Source: Mytilus trossulus
Taxonomy: Eukaryota; Mollusca; Bivalvia; Mytilida; Mytilidae
Length of the DNA: 64,000 nt
Assembly (NCBI RefSeq): GCF_036588685.1
Contig: NC_086376.1
Coordinates: 15,391,911 to 15,455,910 of the forward strand
Direction: 5' to 3'
In this document: positions 23,392 to 32,859 of the stretch, piece by piece
Numbering within the stretch: the stretch's first letter is position 1
Layout: every line of letters starts with the position of its first letter
Translations under genes and position numbers: made by a program
The notes under the pieces: generated by a model
Database searches by the model: none
What the model saw: the letters and a program-made list of their open reading frames with translations, nothing else
Told to the model about the DNA's origin: nothing

Positions 23392-26300
23392 CTACAAGAA
23401 AAAATATTCATAACATTATTTGGTATCTTTATTACCATGATTTATACAGATAGGATTTCGGGCAATGTCAAAAAGGATTTCGGGCAATGTCAAAAGATTA
23501 AACATTAACGCTCTCAAGGTGTATCAATTCCTTTAGAAAAATATCCAAGTGCTATTCCTGAGCACTGGAGGATAAAGATTGCAATTATTTTGCAGTAGGA
23601 ACAAAAATTCAATGTCGCTTAATACAAAATCGTTTTAAGAATTGGAAGACACAATAAGAATATATCATCTTCAAATTGCAGACAAAGAAAGACAACTCAA
23701 ATATTTTATATCTTTGACATTGTTTATATTTTTACAACAGACCATAGATCTATGTACCATGCATATATGTTACTTTCTTGACAGGTGTGGTGATACAAAT
23801 ACATATCATTATGTATTGTGTGTAATATCCTATATTTCATTAATTAATTTCTTTAATGTTCATGAAAAGGATCTACAATGCACTATGTATTGTTTAGCAG
23901 TGATAAATATCAAGCCAGTAACATATATATTTTCTTCTTATAAATTGCATTTCTTGATAAAAAAGTAACAAATGAATATCGAACATGAATTAGTAAGTAA
24001 ATACATACCTAGGTCAGCATATTCTGTTTCACAAAACTGTCGTCTGCCACCAAAACAAAGATCAAAACGTTCTTCACCAGGTATAGTATTTCCCTCTAAA
24101 AAAATCAACATTTATGTATTATTTTTCAAAAAGATATCCAATCACAACTTTTTTTCCAAAATATAAATTACATTTACTACTTCCTTGAATTTATGCAACA
24201 CTTTTCCATATATTTGTCCAGTTTTATTGGTTCATGTTCTCTTAGAAAACCCTTGTTTCTTCCTTAATCTTTACTGTACATTACTCGATCAAGAATTTAC
24301 TTTCTAAACGAAATTCCATGTGGGAAAAAGAACTTCCTTGTAATCAAACATACTATATATTTTGTGAACTTACTTTCTATGGCAGCATAAGCATCACATG
24401 TGTAGAGAAAAGTCACAAATCCATAGTTATCTCTGTAAATAAATAGATACAATCAGATATAGGGAACAGTAAAATAATAAGGAACTTTAACATAACAATG
24501 TATCTATTTATTGAATTTAAAAAGTCTTTTTTGATAACCTGATTTATCAGGAATACCTAATTTAAATTCTTCCTTGCTTAGTATCTGTAAATGCTCAAGA
24601 AACAACACTATCATGTGCTAAGCAAACCCCCACTGTAAAATCAATAAATATAAAACAGTCACCCATGACAACTCATCAAATCAACCTGCTGAAGTCATTT
24701 TGTTGAAAAGTATCTGAGAAAAGTGTTGTATAAACACCTGTTAATATTAAAAATGCCCTGCATACAAATTTCATTATTTTTGTCCTTGGGGGTTGCTGTC
24801 TGATTGATGGACACAAAACATCTCCCTTTTATTGATACAATGTATTCCTATTACTTTTGTAAGTTATATTTAAATGAACTTCGAATACATTTACATTACT
24901 TATACATTTGTAATTTGATTTTTGAACCCTCCATTTGATATTTTTTTTTATACCTACCCATGTTCTCTGAAATGTAGACTGACTTCCTCTATTTCTCCAA
25001 ATCTTTGGAACCGGGTGTGAAGTTTCTTTCTCGTGTAATCATTTGGAACTTTTCCCACATAGATAATTCTCCTCTCTTCCTGTATTAAAAGTTATAGATA
25101 TGTAAAATAAGTCTGATTGAACGTTTAGTATCATTAATACAAGGCAAGTGTTAAAATCACCTTATATTCAGAGGGTGCATTATTTTTCTGATAGTTGAGT
25201 AATTAGATATACAAATTTGCAAGAAATTGTACTTTTGTCATCATAGAATTGTGTATGAGCAAGTTTGAAAAAGAATAATTTGGTAATCAAACACATTGGT
25301 GAAAACTCTGTACGACACTTCTTTGTTTCAACCTGATTTGGTTGCTGTGAATGTGTAACAGAAAACTAAATTTTAGAATATCCTTGTATAATTATAATAT
25401 TGATATCTATTTTCTTCTATACTTCACTCTGAGGACAACAAATATTATTGATTCTGTAAAGTAAACCTTTATTTTGACAATCTAGTGACACATTTATCAC
25501 TTACAATTTGTTGTTGTTTTCTTTCTTCTCTTTCCTTTTGTCGTCTTTGTCTTCGCTTTTCACGTGATCTGCTTCTACTAGTCCTATTGATAAAATAGAT
25601 ATCTATGCATATTAATCCTAATATGAGATAGTGAATGAACATGGCAGTTTGAAGATACTTTTGGAGTCTTGTATATGTCTTATATTTGAATTAACATTCT
25701 GAAGTCTTGCAATTTGTTTGTATTACAAAGTATCAACAACATGCACTAAAATTGCAAGTAATACAACAATAGTATCTGCAACAATATCAATTTTACTTTT
25801 ATAAAGCGCAAGTAAATGTTTTAATCATTATTTCCCCAAGATTCTATACTGAATGTTAGGTAAACCGATTAAATGATTTCTCAACACATTGATTAATATA
25901 TCTAATTGCAGTAGCTAACTATCAGTCAATAATAATAGATATTTATATGCTTTTCTGATGAAAATTATGTACATTTCTTTTTTTTTAATTCTTTTTCTGA
26001 TGAGCATCAACTATTGAGAGTGTTAATGAGGCTATGAATCATGAACTTGCACACTAATGTTTTATATCTTACCGTCTGTAATTTGGTGACCTTGATCTTG
26101 ACCTTGAGTAAGAAGAATCACTTGAGTAAGAATCTCTTGAAATACATCTTGTCCTTGAAACTGACCTTGTCCTGAAGAAAAAAGTGTTTATATCAACATA
26201 TCATCATTCTGTAAAACACACATTCATTAAGTCTGTGGTTAACATATACACACAACTAAGGTAAGAACCAAATTATTATTACTTTTTATGAATACATATG

Positions 26301-29300
26301 TATTTTTAAAAATAAATGGAGAATGTGTCTTTTGGCCACAGATGCCCCAATTCATGAGCATGCTCTTTTGTGAGTGGTCTGTCAGGCATGGTCAACACTC
26401 ACCTAGTGGCAGTGACATACAAATCCACCTGTCTCTAATGTGCTTCAATTTAAATCTTCCAAATGTTTTAATAAAAAATTATGTTGTGATAAAATCAAAC
26501 ACTATTGCACCACTAAAGGCAGCCTTTAAACTTTTTAAAATACTACCAATATTTATAATGTATTTGATAATATTAACCAAAAGAACAATAAATCATTGAA
26601 GTATTAATAAAAACAAACCTTGAACACATTGAACACTTTGATGATGACCTTGAACTAGACCGGGAATCAGCACTGGAGTATGAAGAACGTCTATCTACTC
26701 TTGCTCTCCTCCTCCCACGACTAACACTGTTGTAACGAGATCTTGATCTTGATGGTGACCTTTCATAGGATGGAGATGGTGACCTTGACCTATATGATGA
26801 TGGTATGCTAGAATAACCACTACTTCTACTATCCTGAGAACTGTCAAAGCCTTTAGAGTTATCCACATCATATTTTGTACTGTTTGTAAAACAACTGTAA
26901 TATGCCGGTAGTTTACTGTAAGCTGAAGAATCCATGTGGGGTGTAGGGTTGTTAGATTGTAAAGAATCCTCAAAGGATGAATTACCCAGAGGTTTATCTG
27001 AACCTGATGTTTTACTTTTCTTTTGATTGTGTTTTCTTGACAAGGCAGTGTAATAGGATGGAATTTTATCAAAATAATTTCCTGACTCAATCTCCGGACT
27101 TTCTTCACGATCTCTTTTCCTGTAGTTTCTCTTGTTATTTTGTTGTTTCTTAGCACTAGAGTTTGAAACATAAGATTCATTGATACCTGAATCATTCTCA
27201 TCATTTTCCTTATCACTCCAAGTTTCAGTATCTTGAAGGTCAAGGATATCGTCTTCATTATAATCTATTGATACATTTGTTTCCTTCACAGATTTTGGTA
27301 CATTCTGACAGTAATCATGTTCAGGTATAGGTGTATAATAATTAGCACAAACATCAGTAGTTTTTTCCACATTTGATAATGAAGGTTTTCTTGGGGTGTA
27401 TGTGTCTAACTTAATCACTGAATTCTCATTTAGATTAGATGCCATTATTTTTTGTAGTTTCTGTGATGCAGAACTTGAATGCATGGCAATAGCACTACCT
27501 CTTCCACGTTTTGATGGCATGCCCATAGGTAACATGATAGTTGACTTTTTCTTCTCCTTGAGAGCTCTGATTTTTCTAATGACATCATCAGACAACTTTA
27601 TACTGGCTGGATCAGGAATCTCTGTAAAAGCATAAGTTTACAATAAAACGAGAACTATACATGCAAGTTATATCAATTTGTGGCATATGAAATGTATGAG
27701 GAAATACTTTTCAGAACAGTTCCATTCAAATATACACTGTACCAAAGGAAGGCCAATAGTTCATGACCACTTATTTTGAATTTCACTTTTATTTTTTTAC
27801 AAATACCAGTACCAAAAGAATTTGACACCTACCTAAGTTGACATTTTCAGTGTGTGTGTGTGTACCTAATTTTCTTTAATGGAATAGTCCTTAGGTAGAA
27901 AATTTCATGATTTTTTTGTATTTCAAGAATCATTTTAACATCAATTTACTCTATGCAGTTTATGTCTGTATTAGTTACGAAATGTGTAAAAATATGTTAA
28001 AATCATATATATCCATGTATGTTGTGATCATGATGAAAAAGAATTTGTTGTCAACCGTACATCAAATGTGTTCTTTATAGCAAATGTACAATTACAACAT
28101 CAATAAAAGATTACTTGGAGGATTAGAGGTATCTAGCAATAGACATGTGTCTATATAATACATCCAGTTTTTGACACCCAATCTATAGAGTTATTTATGT
28201 ACCTGGAGCTGGAGTTTCTGTCTTTACATCAAACAGTTTTCTGAAAAGTTAAGAAATCAACTTGCAGTCAAGTTTTTCAAGAATTGTTGCACATTTTGAG
28301 AGAAAATGTAAGAAAATGTCTCTACCAAGTCAGGAATATAAGTTGTTATCCATTCATTTTAATGGTTTGGGCTGCTGTCAGATTTTGCCATTTGCTAATA
28401 AGACTCTGTTATGAATTTTCCTTGGCGTTCTGTATCTTTTAAACTTTACTTTAGTCAAGTTTCTCAAGGGGATTTTTATACCTGACTGAACAGTTAAGGT
28501 TTTGTTCATAGTTGAACCAGGTAGTGACCTTTAGATAATTGCTTCAACATCATTTGGATTTTAATGGAAACTCTTCACATTTGCAATCATGCCACACACA
28601 TCTCCTTATATTTATATATATATAAGATAGACTAACATAGGATAACACTGAAGACTTTTTAGGAGGAATTCAATGATTGAACAATACATTTCTTTTAAGT
28701 GTATAACTTTTAAAGTTAAAATTATATTGGTGTTTTTGAAAAGAACTATGGTCTGTCTTTTCAAATTAAAGAACAAGCATGTAGAATATTTTTTCTCTTT
28801 TTGAGTCAAGAGATTTTTTTTCAAAACAAAAATCAAACATGTCACATGATTGGTTCTATATATTTGTACACCGAAGTTATGATGATAAGATGTGTTTATA
28901 AACTTACTGTATATCTTTTGCTGTATCAGCTGCTTCTTCAAACTGAGCCAACAAACTGCTTACATCTGTTGCTTCAATTCCTATTGAAAATCAATATAAC
29001 ACTCAATATGTGTATGCATATTTTTTGTTCATTAGTTCATGAATCTTGCCATGAATATATAGCTTTTTTGTAAATGATATTTTTAAGAACCAATGGTCAT
29101 TATTATGGGATAATTGCAACAAAGAATGAAATGATAAGTTGATAGAAAGATGGTCTTACATGTATTGTACAAATGTATATAGACATCACTGAACTAGTCT
29201 ATATTTGTTTAGGGGCCAGCTGAAGGAAGCCTCTGGGTGCAGGAATTTCTCGTTTGATTGAAGACCTGTTGGTGACCTTTTGCTGTTGTCTGCTCTATGG

Positions 29301-30347
29301 TCGCAGAGATGCAAACAGTTTTTTTTCCCTGTCAGACAATGGGGCCTACAGGGTACCAAGTTTTGCCAGACCCATATTTTCACTCAAAAATCAAATGAAA
29401 TTATGCTATTGAACAAACGTTAATTTTGATTTTGTTGATATTATTATTATTTTAAAATAACCTGTGATTCATAATGATCTCCCCTCTTGCCATTTTGGGT
29501 TGAATGACCTTCCAGGTCGTTTCTCCTTTTCGTACAAAGACCGCTTTACAGCTTTATCAACTTGAATAGGTGACTGGTTTGGTCTTTTACCGGGTTTCGA
29601 CCCACTTACAAATTTTATCGGCCATGACATATTTCCTGAACTTATCAACTATGCTTAATAGACCTCCTTCCTAGAGAGCGAATTTCTAAAACAAAAAACA
29701 TGACGGAAATACGGAGAATTGTTCGGGCGAGATGGACAAGGTACGAAAGACTATTACTGGGCGGAAATACTGGTTCCCGGAGTTAGAAAATGCGGGGGAA
29801 CAGGACATTTACTTTTATTAAAGATGATCGCAATTTTATAAACAAAATACTCTGCCGGGGCCGACGGGGATTTCAGTTTTGGCGGACCCAAGCGGACTTA
29901 AATATTGCCGGCCATCAGGTCCTGCACAGCTACGAGTTTTGCCGGACCTGCATAAATTCTGCCCCTTAGGTCCAACGGGTCCGACGATTAGTTGCATCTC
30001 TGTGGTGGGGTTATTGTCTCTTTGACACATTTCCTATTTCCATTCTCAATTTTATCAGTATAAAATATAAACAAGAACTCAGGTCTATTTCTGTTTAACA
30101 CATGTTTAAAAGAGAAAATTTAACTACAACTGTTTCCATCTTTATGAAATGAATTTACAACTACTAAAAGGTTAACATCTTTATTACCTCCTACTGCATT
30201 ATTACTGGCCGTGTCTAATATCTCAAATAATGATTCGTTGTGCAGAGTATCACTCTGTAACTTTAGTGTATAGTCTTCATCATCCAAAAATAGAACTGGA
30301 TTACTGGAAGGATCCAGCTCATTAAAACAAGCCTCACCACCCAACAT
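23279..30347 (-). CDS. PPARGC1: PGC-1-family transcriptional coactivator, ten coding exons (610 aa)
   Basis: Joined exons (minus): 30347-30188, 28980-28908, 28240-28203, 27621-26619, 26171-26073, 25583-25505, 25079-24958, 24432-24374, 24095-24009, 23391-23279; the phases agree and the total is 1833 nt. PGC-1 coactivators dock on nuclear receptors, NRF-1 and HCF-1 and drive genes for mitochondria and energy metabolism. Seen here: acidic N-terminus with LFEIL (~40-44) and SSLLAQFEE; EHDY at 191-194 (the HCF-binding [DE]HxY motif); KIPSYY and KLPAYY boxes; RS-rich region ~365-484; RRM ~488-560 with RNP2 IIYVGKV and RNP1 GDNYGFVTF; then GGRRQFCETEYADLD and the C-terminal FDFDALLKQA. RRM plus C-terminus match the vertebrate PGC-1 order block by block. 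It is shorter than PGC-1alpha (~800 aa) and much shorter than PPRC1. An upstream non-coding exon is likely. An alternative start further upstream cannot be excluded. Confidence 0.9.
24009..24095 (-). CDS. PPARGC1: PGC-1 gene, coding exon 9
   Basis: Encodes KGNTIPGEERFDLCFGGRRQ and then FCETEYADL. The FDLCFGGRRQF and YADLD segments are PGC-1 family signatures at the end of the RRM. Donor CTAG|GTATGT. Confidence 0.92.
   Translation of the reverse strand, partial: REILYLVKNVLIFVLVADDSFVKQNMLT
24374..24432 (-). CDS. PPARGC1: PGC-1 gene, coding exon 8 (RRM second half)
   Basis: Encodes DNYGFVTFLYTCDAYAAIE with RNP1 aromatic residues; vertebrates have the same YGF-x-T-x-x-YTCDA-x-AA pattern. The start after AG at 24434-24433 is set by phase. 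Confidence 0.92.
24958..25079 (-). CDS. PPARGC1: PGC-1 gene, coding exon 7 (RRM first half)
   Basis: Encodes EERRIIYVGKVPNDYTRKKL and then HTRFQRFGEIEEVSLHFREH, with RNP2 IIYVGKV. The EERR-I-YVGK and RF-x-x-FGEIEE blocks match vertebrate PGC-1. The donor must be CATGG|GTAGGT, because the alternative GTATAA site would read an in-frame TAG. Confidence 0.92.
25505..25583 (-). CDS. PPARGC1: PGC-1 gene, coding exon 6
   Basis: Encodes TSRSRSREKRRQRRQKEREE then RKQQQI, the highly basic helix that precedes the RRM in PGC-1 proteins. Acceptor TCAATAG, donor AATT|GTAAGT. Confidence 0.85.
26073..26171 (-). CDS. PPARGC1: PGC-1 gene, coding exon 5 (RS region)
   Basis: Encodes TRSVSRTRCISRDSYSSDSS followed by YSRSRSRSPNYR. 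Acceptor TCTTCAG|GA, donor GACG|GTAAGA. The exon is 99 bp, so skipping it would keep the frame and shorten the RS domain. Confidence 0.85.
26619..27621 (-). CDS. PPARGC1: PGC-1 gene, coding exon 4 (1003 bp, central region)
   Basis: Encodes residues 91-425: basic stretch ALKEKKKSTI, the EHDYCQ motif at ~191, an acidic block (EDDILDLQDTETWSDKENDE), KRNYRKRDREE, the paired motifs FDKIPSYYTALS and YSKLPAYYSCF, and the start of the Ser/Arg region (SYRSRSPSPSYERSPSRSRS). The donor TTCAAG|GTTTGT is weak at +3/+4 (T,T). An overlapping frame (26695-27258) on the same strand is a shadow. Confidence 0.9.
28203..28240 (-). CDS. PPARGC1: PGC-1 gene, coding micro-exon 3 (38 bp)
   Basis: Encodes KLFDVKTETPAP between acceptor TTTTCAG and donor CCAG|GTACAT. 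It restores the frame between exons 2 and 4, and skipping it would shift the frame. Confidence 0.75.
28908..28980 (-). CDS. PPARGC1: PGC-1 gene, coding exon 2
   Basis: Encodes GIEATDVSSLLAQFEEAADT and then AKDIQ, an amphipathic acidic helix; VSSLL is one residue away from a true LxxLL receptor box. Acceptor CAATAG|GA, donor TACA|GTAAGT; phases fit the neighbours. Confidence 0.8.
29184..30054 (+). mobile_element. Family A retroelement tail, split by a second insertion
   Basis: 29184-29303 (GGGGCCAGCTGAAGGAAGCC.. to TCTATGGTCG) and 30003-30054 (GGGGTTATTGTCTCTTTGAC..) are two halves of one family A tail, interrupted by the 699-bp element. It lies in intron 1 of the PGC-1 gene, opposite to that gene's transcription. 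Confidence 0.75.
29304..30002. mobile_element. 699-bp terminal-inverted-repeat element inserted in the family A tail
   Basis: The ends CAGAGATGCAA and TTGCATCTCTG are inverted repeats; inside them the left (GTCAGACAATGGGGCC) and right (rc of GGTCCAACGGGTCCGAC) flanks stay loosely similar. Flanks TGGTCG and TGGTGG suggest a 6-bp target duplication with one later change. CAGAG-type ends resemble hAT, but the usual 8-bp duplication is not clear. No transposase; the frame at 29836-30030 (minus) is GC-rich subterminal sequence. Confidence 0.65.
30188..30347 (-). CDS. PPARGC1: PGC-1 gene, coding exon 1
   Basis: Residues 1-53 plus one base. ATG (30347-30345) follows acceptor TTCATTGTAG by only three bases (AAT), so a 5' UTR exon must lie upstream. 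The peptide is acidic: VLFLDDEDYTLKLQ and NESLFEILDTA, the latter an LxxIL-type helix. The donor is GGAG|GTAATA. Confidence 0.75.
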
Positions 30348-30921
30348 ATTCTACAATGAAAAAGACGATAACATATATTTCCAAATCCTGCAATATTAGG
30401 TAAAATGTTTCAACAAACATTTCATCTTAAACATCTTTTTACAACTTATAATAATAATCCATATCAGTACTGTTTAAATTTTGAAGTCAACATGCTTTTA
30501 GGTCACATTATTTCCTAATGCCTTTCTAAACATCCTTCACACAGCATTTCTTACCAACTCAGATCTTTCTGCATTTTCAACAATGGCAACTCTCCAATGT
30601 TAAGACTAACAAGCTTTTCATCCGGATAATGCATTTTTTCAACAAGATACCTCACCTATGTTGGGACATTCTGGTACTGAGTCAAGTAAGAGCAACCAAA
30701 AGAAGTGAAATCAAGCTTACAATACTTCTGTACCATGTACATCTTATTATAAATGTATGTCTACTCTAACAGTGGATTATTGTCTAAATATAGGTATAAT
30801 CCACTAATTAATCACTATTACTGACCTGTTTAAAGTAATTAACCCAATCCCTTTCTTGTTGAATTTTTGTCTTTTAGTAAGTGTATATATACAGTAATAT
30901 ATTACAAGATGTTAATAGATA

Positions 30922-31034
30922 TAGGAAGATGTGGTATGAGTGCCAATGAGACAACTCTCCATCATAGTCACAATAAACATATAGGAAGATGTGGTATGAG
31001 TGCCAATGAGACAACTCTCCATCATAGTCACAAT
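30922..31034 (-). repeat. 60-bp tandem duplication of a SINE-like tail
   Basis: ATAGGAAGATGTGGTATGAG..ACTCTCCATCATAGTCACAA occurs twice in a row with only a few bases between. It is the reverse complement of the family B tail end. Confidence 0.8.
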
Positions 31035-31264
31035 TGAGTCTTTTCCACATGTTAGAAATAAATTAACAAAAGTGAATATACACTTATTAGTTTATTCTTA
31101 AAACTTGTAAAATCCTTTATAGTTGTTTTCAAATAACATTTCTTTAAAATAATTTAATTAAACAAAAAGTGAAACTTAAGAATCACCTGAAGAATGATAA
31201 GTAATGCATTTGTTTGAGAAATTTAAATCAATTAATCATATATTTAATGGAAGGAAAAAAAATA

Positions 31265-31552
31265 TCTTCAATGTTAAATTGAAAAAAAACAAGAATGTGT
31301 CCTAAGTACACGGATGCCCCACTCGCACTATCATTTTCCATGTTCAATGGACCATGAATTGGATAAAAAATATAATTAGGCTTTAAAATTAGAAAGATCA
31401 TATCATAAGGAACATGTGTACGAAGTTTCAAGTTGACTGGACTTCAACTTCATCAAAAACTACCTTGACCAAAAACTTTAACCTGAAGCGTGAAAGACGG
31501 ACAGACCAGAAAAAATAATGCCCCTCAACTTTCATAGGTGGGGCATAAAAAT
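31265..31552 (-). repeat. SINE-like repeat family D (~300 bp)
   Basis: Minus strand: starts with TTATGCCCCACCTATGAAAG, contains GTTAAAGTTTTTGGTCAAGG and TCCAGTCAACTTGAAACTTC, and ends near TGCGAGTGGGGCATCCGTGT. Plus-strand copies are at 40230-40520 and 60405-60708. A further partial fragment lies at 31580-31680. Confidence 0.75.
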
Positions 31553-32279
31553 GTGTCCATAGTCATTCACCATAGTAAACACTATCATTTTCTATGTTCA
31601 GTGAACCGTGCCATTTGAAGTCAAAACTAGACTGGCATTAAAATTAGAAAAATCATATCATAGGGATGTATATTTACCAAATTCCTTAATGTCACAGAAT
31701 TCAAAGATTTCCATAACTGTTTTATTGGGTAAGAGTTGCAATGATACCAGATACATTTGTAAATATAATTCCAATGCTGATATACTCCAGTATTGAATAC
31801 TTATGATGAAGAAAAAACACCTTAGTCAATACTAGGATAATTTCCTTTTATCTGTATTGAGATTGCCAAAGTCCAGTGATCCCCAAATATATTACCTGAT
31901 TGACATCAAAACTGTCTTAGGTATTTAAATAGATGGTGCATAAAAAAAAGAACAGATGTCAACAATGTGAACAAATTGTAAAATAACATGCGTTTACATT
32001 AAATTATTAAATTCCTCATGTTCTATGCTTTTCTTAAATGAATGAGACTGCTTTTTTAAAACAAATATAGAAAACATATAAACTATTGGTAATACTTAAA
32101 AGACAAGTGTACTTATTTTACAATTTTGAGAACACGTGGTCGTCGTGCAAGACAAATCAACTTCTCAATCATGCAAAACTGTTGTGTTGTATTTACTCAA
32201 ACCATGACACTCGATTATATCATTAGAAATATAATCTGACAACCAAGTTAACGTATATGTAATCACCTATTTTCTTTTA

Positions 32280-32500
32280 AAGTCTATGTCAAGTTGGCTT
32301 CCAAGTATTCTTTAGGAAACTCGCACCTTGCAGCCCTGATGAACACTACCGGAAATTGTGATGATGACACAATCTCGCGAGATATCGTGCTAATTCTCAT
32401 TGAAAAAATAGTACGCTTAGCAACAATCGACGCATTGTGTTTATACGCAATTAACCTTTTTTCAAGCAAATTACAATAACCATTTACCGAAGTTGTCAGA
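32280..32500. promoter_or_regulatory. Head-to-head intergenic region, candidate bidirectional TATA-less promoter
   Basis: The PGC-1 gene reads left and the C6orf163 homologue reads right from here. The region contains ACCGGAAAT (32348-32356, ETS/GABP-type core), TGATGACA (CRE-like) and the palindrome TCTCGCGAGA (32373-32382), a motif known from housekeeping, often bidirectional promoters. It is locally richer in CpG than its flanks. The PGC-1 5' UTR exon is probably here (candidate minus-strand donor GCTGCAAG|GTGCGA near 32327) but is not proven. Confidence 0.5.
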
Positions 32501-32681
32501 TATCATTTTAATTATTTCTTTAGATAATTTGAAAAATTATATCGTGCATTTTTTCATACGAAAATATATTTTTTTATGTACTACCTTTTTGTGTACCTAT
32601 TTCCGTAAAATTGTAGTTGGGTTCAAAGGAAAAGTAAAAAAAAATGCTGTTTTTATAGACTACAAAAGTAACTTTAGATCT

Positions 32682-32859
32682 ATGATTAGGGGAAAGAGCG
32701 ATATGGCTACTGCAGAGCCTTCAAGATCACTGCTGCCTGCAATAACACCAAGAATTGCTACAGCTCCTCTTGGATCTAGCAGATTACAAACAGTTCCTAA
32801 ACGGTATGAGGAAACCAAACCAGTTGTTATTCAGGGCCATGCTCATCGCATGATTATAG
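32682..32859 (+). CDS. C6orf163: C6orf163 homologue, exon 1
   Basis: Encodes MIRGKSDMATAEPSRSLLPA to HAHRMII plus one base; donor ATAG|GTAAAT. ATG 32703 is an equally possible start seven codons in. The 5' UTR presumably begins near 32.4-32.5 kb. Confidence 0.75.

Noticed and set aside
26695..27258. 187-aa minus-strand frame overlapping PGC-1 exon 4
   Set aside because: Same strand, different frame, within an exon whose main frame is supported by family motifs and splice phases. Shadow.
30540..30610. Possible extra 5' coding exon of the PGC-1 gene ending at a GTAAGA donor (minus strand)
   Set aside because: The frame there (LNIGELPLLK..) has no resemblance to PGC-1 N-termini, the phase cannot be tested, and exon 1 already has an ATG three bases after its acceptor.
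32284..32469. 61-aa frames on both strands between the two head-to-head genes
   Set aside because: Overlapping frames in a CpG-richer promoter region with no family similarity and no splice link to the genes.
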